A DNA stretch of 6,191 bases, from positions 1 to 6,191 of the forward strand of contig JBMNVL010000111.1 in assembly GCA_050946775.1 (NCBI GenBank), read 5' to 3'. Positions within the stretch are counted from its first letter, which is position 1. Each line of letters opens with the position of its first letter. Positions 5,121 through 6,191 of this stretch are shown one piece after another. A model generated the notes under the pieces. It ran no database searches. It worked only from the letters and a program-made list of their open reading frames with translations, and was not told the origin of the DNA. Position numbers and translations under genes: made by a program. The stretch is from UMGS1474 sp050946775. GTDB taxonomy: Bacteria > Bacillota > Clostridia > Oscillospirales > Acutalibacteraceae.

Positions 5121-5722
5121 CAGTCGGCCCTCCAATTTTTGAGAAAGCTCGGCCGGTGGATGGGCGACAGACCCTGTTTGGCCAGCGCCTCGTAATGCGC
5201 CCTGGTGCCGTAGCCCTTGTGCACCGCAAAGCCGTAGCCGGGATAGCGGGCGTCCTGCTCGATCATATAGCGATCACGGGTGACCTTGGCCAGCACCGAC
5301 GCCGCCGCGATGGACGCCGAGGTGGCGTCGCCCTTGACGACCGCTCTGGCCGGCGAGGGCAGTCCGTCGGGCAGGCGGTTGCCGTCGATCAGGATCAGAT
5401 CGGGCGTCGCGTTCAGCCCCTCGATCGCCCGGCGCATCGCCAGAAAAGTTGCCTGCAAAATGTTGAGCGACTCGATCTCCTCCACCGTGCCGAAGGCGAC
5501 CGCCCAGGCCGTCGCCTGCGCGGTGATCAGCGGATAAAGCGCTTCCCGCTTTTTCTCCGACAGCTTTTTGGAATCGTTCAGTCCGGGGATGACGGCTCCC
5601 GCAGGCAAAATCACCGCCGCCGCGCAGACCGGCCCGGCCAACGGGCCGCGTCCGGCCTCGTCCACCCCGCACAGCACGGGATGGCCCTGCGCCCGAACGT
5701 CGTTGTCGTATTGGGTCAGCAT
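5120..5722 (-). CDS. rnhB: ribonuclease HII
   Basis: The 200-residue RNase HII cuts the RNA strand of RNA-DNA hybrids and starts removal of single ribonucleotides misincorporated into DNA. The catalytic acidic residues are all visible: Asp21 and Glu22 in GVDEAGRGPLAGPV, Asp113 in LILIDGN, and Asp132 in KGDATSASIAAASVLAKVTRD. Further family blocks are LNDSKKLSEKKRE (48-60) and the C-terminal YPGYGFAVHKGYGTRAH and GLSPIHRPSF. The length is close to the E. coli enzyme; there is no long N-terminal extension as in the Bacillus protein. ATG 5722 is preceded by GGAGGAG (5728-5734) lying in the 12-nt gap after the rbgA stop, so it is co-transcribed with rbgA. Its TGA overlaps the yraN ATG. Because RbgA acts on ribosomes and RNase HII on DNA, the linkage probably reflects conserved operon order and not one pathway. 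Confidence 0.97.
   Translation of the reverse strand: MLTQYDNDVRAQGHPVLCGVDEAGRGPLAGPVCAAAVILPAGAVIPGLNDSKKLSEKKREALYPLITAQATAWAVAFGTVEEIESLNILQATFLAMRRAIEGLNATPDLILIDGNRLPDGLPSPARAVVKGDATSASIAAASVLAKVTRDRYMIEQDARYPGYGFAVHKGYGTRAHYEALAKQGLSPIHRPSFLKNWRAD
5128..5133 (-). promoter_or_regulatory. Shine-Dalgarno inside the rnhB 3' end that fixes the yraN start
   Basis: GGAGGG on the minus strand ends 7 nt before ATG 5120 and lies in the last codons of rnhB. It rules out the upstream TTG at 5135, which itself overlaps the site, and fits termination-reinitiation across the TGATG junction. Confidence 0.8.
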
Positions 5723-5734
5723 ACGGTCTCCTCC

Positions 5735-6191
5735 TTACCGCGGCCGCTCCAGCGAGATGCGGCCCAGTTTTCCGGCGCGGTATTCGTCCACCACGGCAAT
5801 GGCCGCCCGCTCGGTGTTGACCTCGCCGCCCGAGATCAGCATTCCCCGCTTGCGGCCGATGGTTTGCAGCAACTCCCAACCGTCGCCCACAAAGGCGCTC
5901 TCGTCCAGCTTGTACCGCTCGATCAGCCGGTCGGGATAGTCCCGCTCCAACACGTTCAGCAGCGCACAGGCCAGCTCTTCCCCATCCAGCACCTGATCCC
6001 GGATGGCGCCGGTGAAAGCGAGATACAGCGCCGCGGTCTGATCCTCGAATTTGGGCCACAGCACGCCGGGGGTATCCAGCAGATGCACCCCGCCGTCGAT
6101 GACGAACCACTGGTTTTGCCGGGTGACGCCGGGGCGATCCTCCACCTTGGCCTTGCCGCCGCGGGTCATCCGGTTGATGAAAGAGGATTTG
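5735..6191 (-). CDS. rbgA: ribosome biogenesis GTPase RbgA/YlqF (C-terminal half, runs off right edge)
   Basis: About 151 C-terminal residues are present of an expected 280-290. RbgA is a circularly permuted GTPase needed for late assembly of the 50S subunit in Bacillota. In such permuted enzymes G4 and G5 come before G1; those lie off the window. The visible part begins in the P-loop (KSSFIN), followed by the G2 region with RPGVTR and G3 as LLDTPG (37-42), in the expected order. Then come WPKFEDQ and the C-terminal RNA-binding-like domain, with LAFTGAIRD, ERDYPDRLIERY and the closing GGEVNTERAA and GKLGRISLE blocks typical of YlqF. It stops 12 nt before rnhB, the same rbgA-rnhB order seen in Bacillus. 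Because the gene is cut by the window edge, its start, promoter and any upstream partner (often rplS) cannot be seen. The DTPG and C-terminal signature distinguish it from the related YqeH, RsgA and Der GTPases. Confidence 0.95.
   Translation of the reverse strand, partial: KSSFINRMTRGGKAKVEDRPGVTRQNQWFVIDGGVHLLDTPGVLWPKFEDQTAALYLAFTGAIRDQVLDGEELACALLNVLERDYPDRLIERYKLDESAFVGDGWELLQTIGRKRGMLISGGEVNTERAAIAVVDEYRAGKLGRISLERPR

Noticed and set aside
5630..5648. Strong GC hairpin, CGGCCCG and CGGGCCG around a 5-nt loop
   Set aside because: It lies in codons for the conserved RNase HII stretch GRGPLAGPV, has no T-run, and is explained by GC-rich codons for Gly, Pro and Ala.
5274..6110. A 278-codon minus-strand frame spanning rnhB and rbgA in another phase
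   Set aside because: It is an Arg/Gly/Ala-rich shadow crossing the real rbgA stop and rnhB start; both true genes carry complete family motifs.

Overview
All seven genes in this window lie on the minus strand of a GC-rich (about 60% by eye) chromosome. Their families and order point to a member of the Clostridia (Bacillota), probably an Oscillospirales/Ruminococcaceae-like gut bacterium. The main clues are a tig-clpP pair, an rbgA-rnhB-yraN cluster, and a clostridial-type threonine synthase with the GPTCAFKD active site. The lineage is an inference from gene content and sequence style; the species cannot be told.

Read in the direction of transcription (high to low coordinates), the layout falls into three likely transcription units. 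Unit 1 is rbgA/ylqF (C-terminal half, entering from the right edge), rnhB, yraN and an M19 membrane-dipeptidase-family gene. These are packed with 12-nt, TGATG and short-overlap junctions. Unit 2 is thrC followed 6 nt later by a COG1768-like metallophosphoesterase. It has its own near-consensus sigma-A promoter, whose -35 box lies in the last codons of the dipeptidase gene. Unit 3 is tig (trigger factor) and the first 36 codons of clpP, running off the left edge. An AT-rich promoter region of about 100 bp precedes it.

The functions are mainly housekeeping: 50S ribosome assembly (RbgA), removal of RNA from RNA-DNA hybrids (RNase HII), a nuclease-fold protein of uncertain role (YraN), peptide turnover (M19), threonine synthesis (ThrC), nascent-chain folding (Tig) and proteolysis (ClpP). 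Several apparent 5' extensions of the reading frames were rejected on ribosome-binding-site evidence, and the starts given here are the corrected ones. No stretch longer than 300 bases lacks a gene. I saw no RNA gene, mobile element, CRISPR array or phage feature.

I found no convincing new multi-gene system. The most unusual signal is a perfect 20-bp AT-rich palindrome inside the dipeptidase gene (4362-4381). The dyads in the tig promoter, the promoter/repeat arrangement in front of thrC, and an Asp-to-Ala change in an otherwise conserved ClpP N-terminal motif are lesser points.
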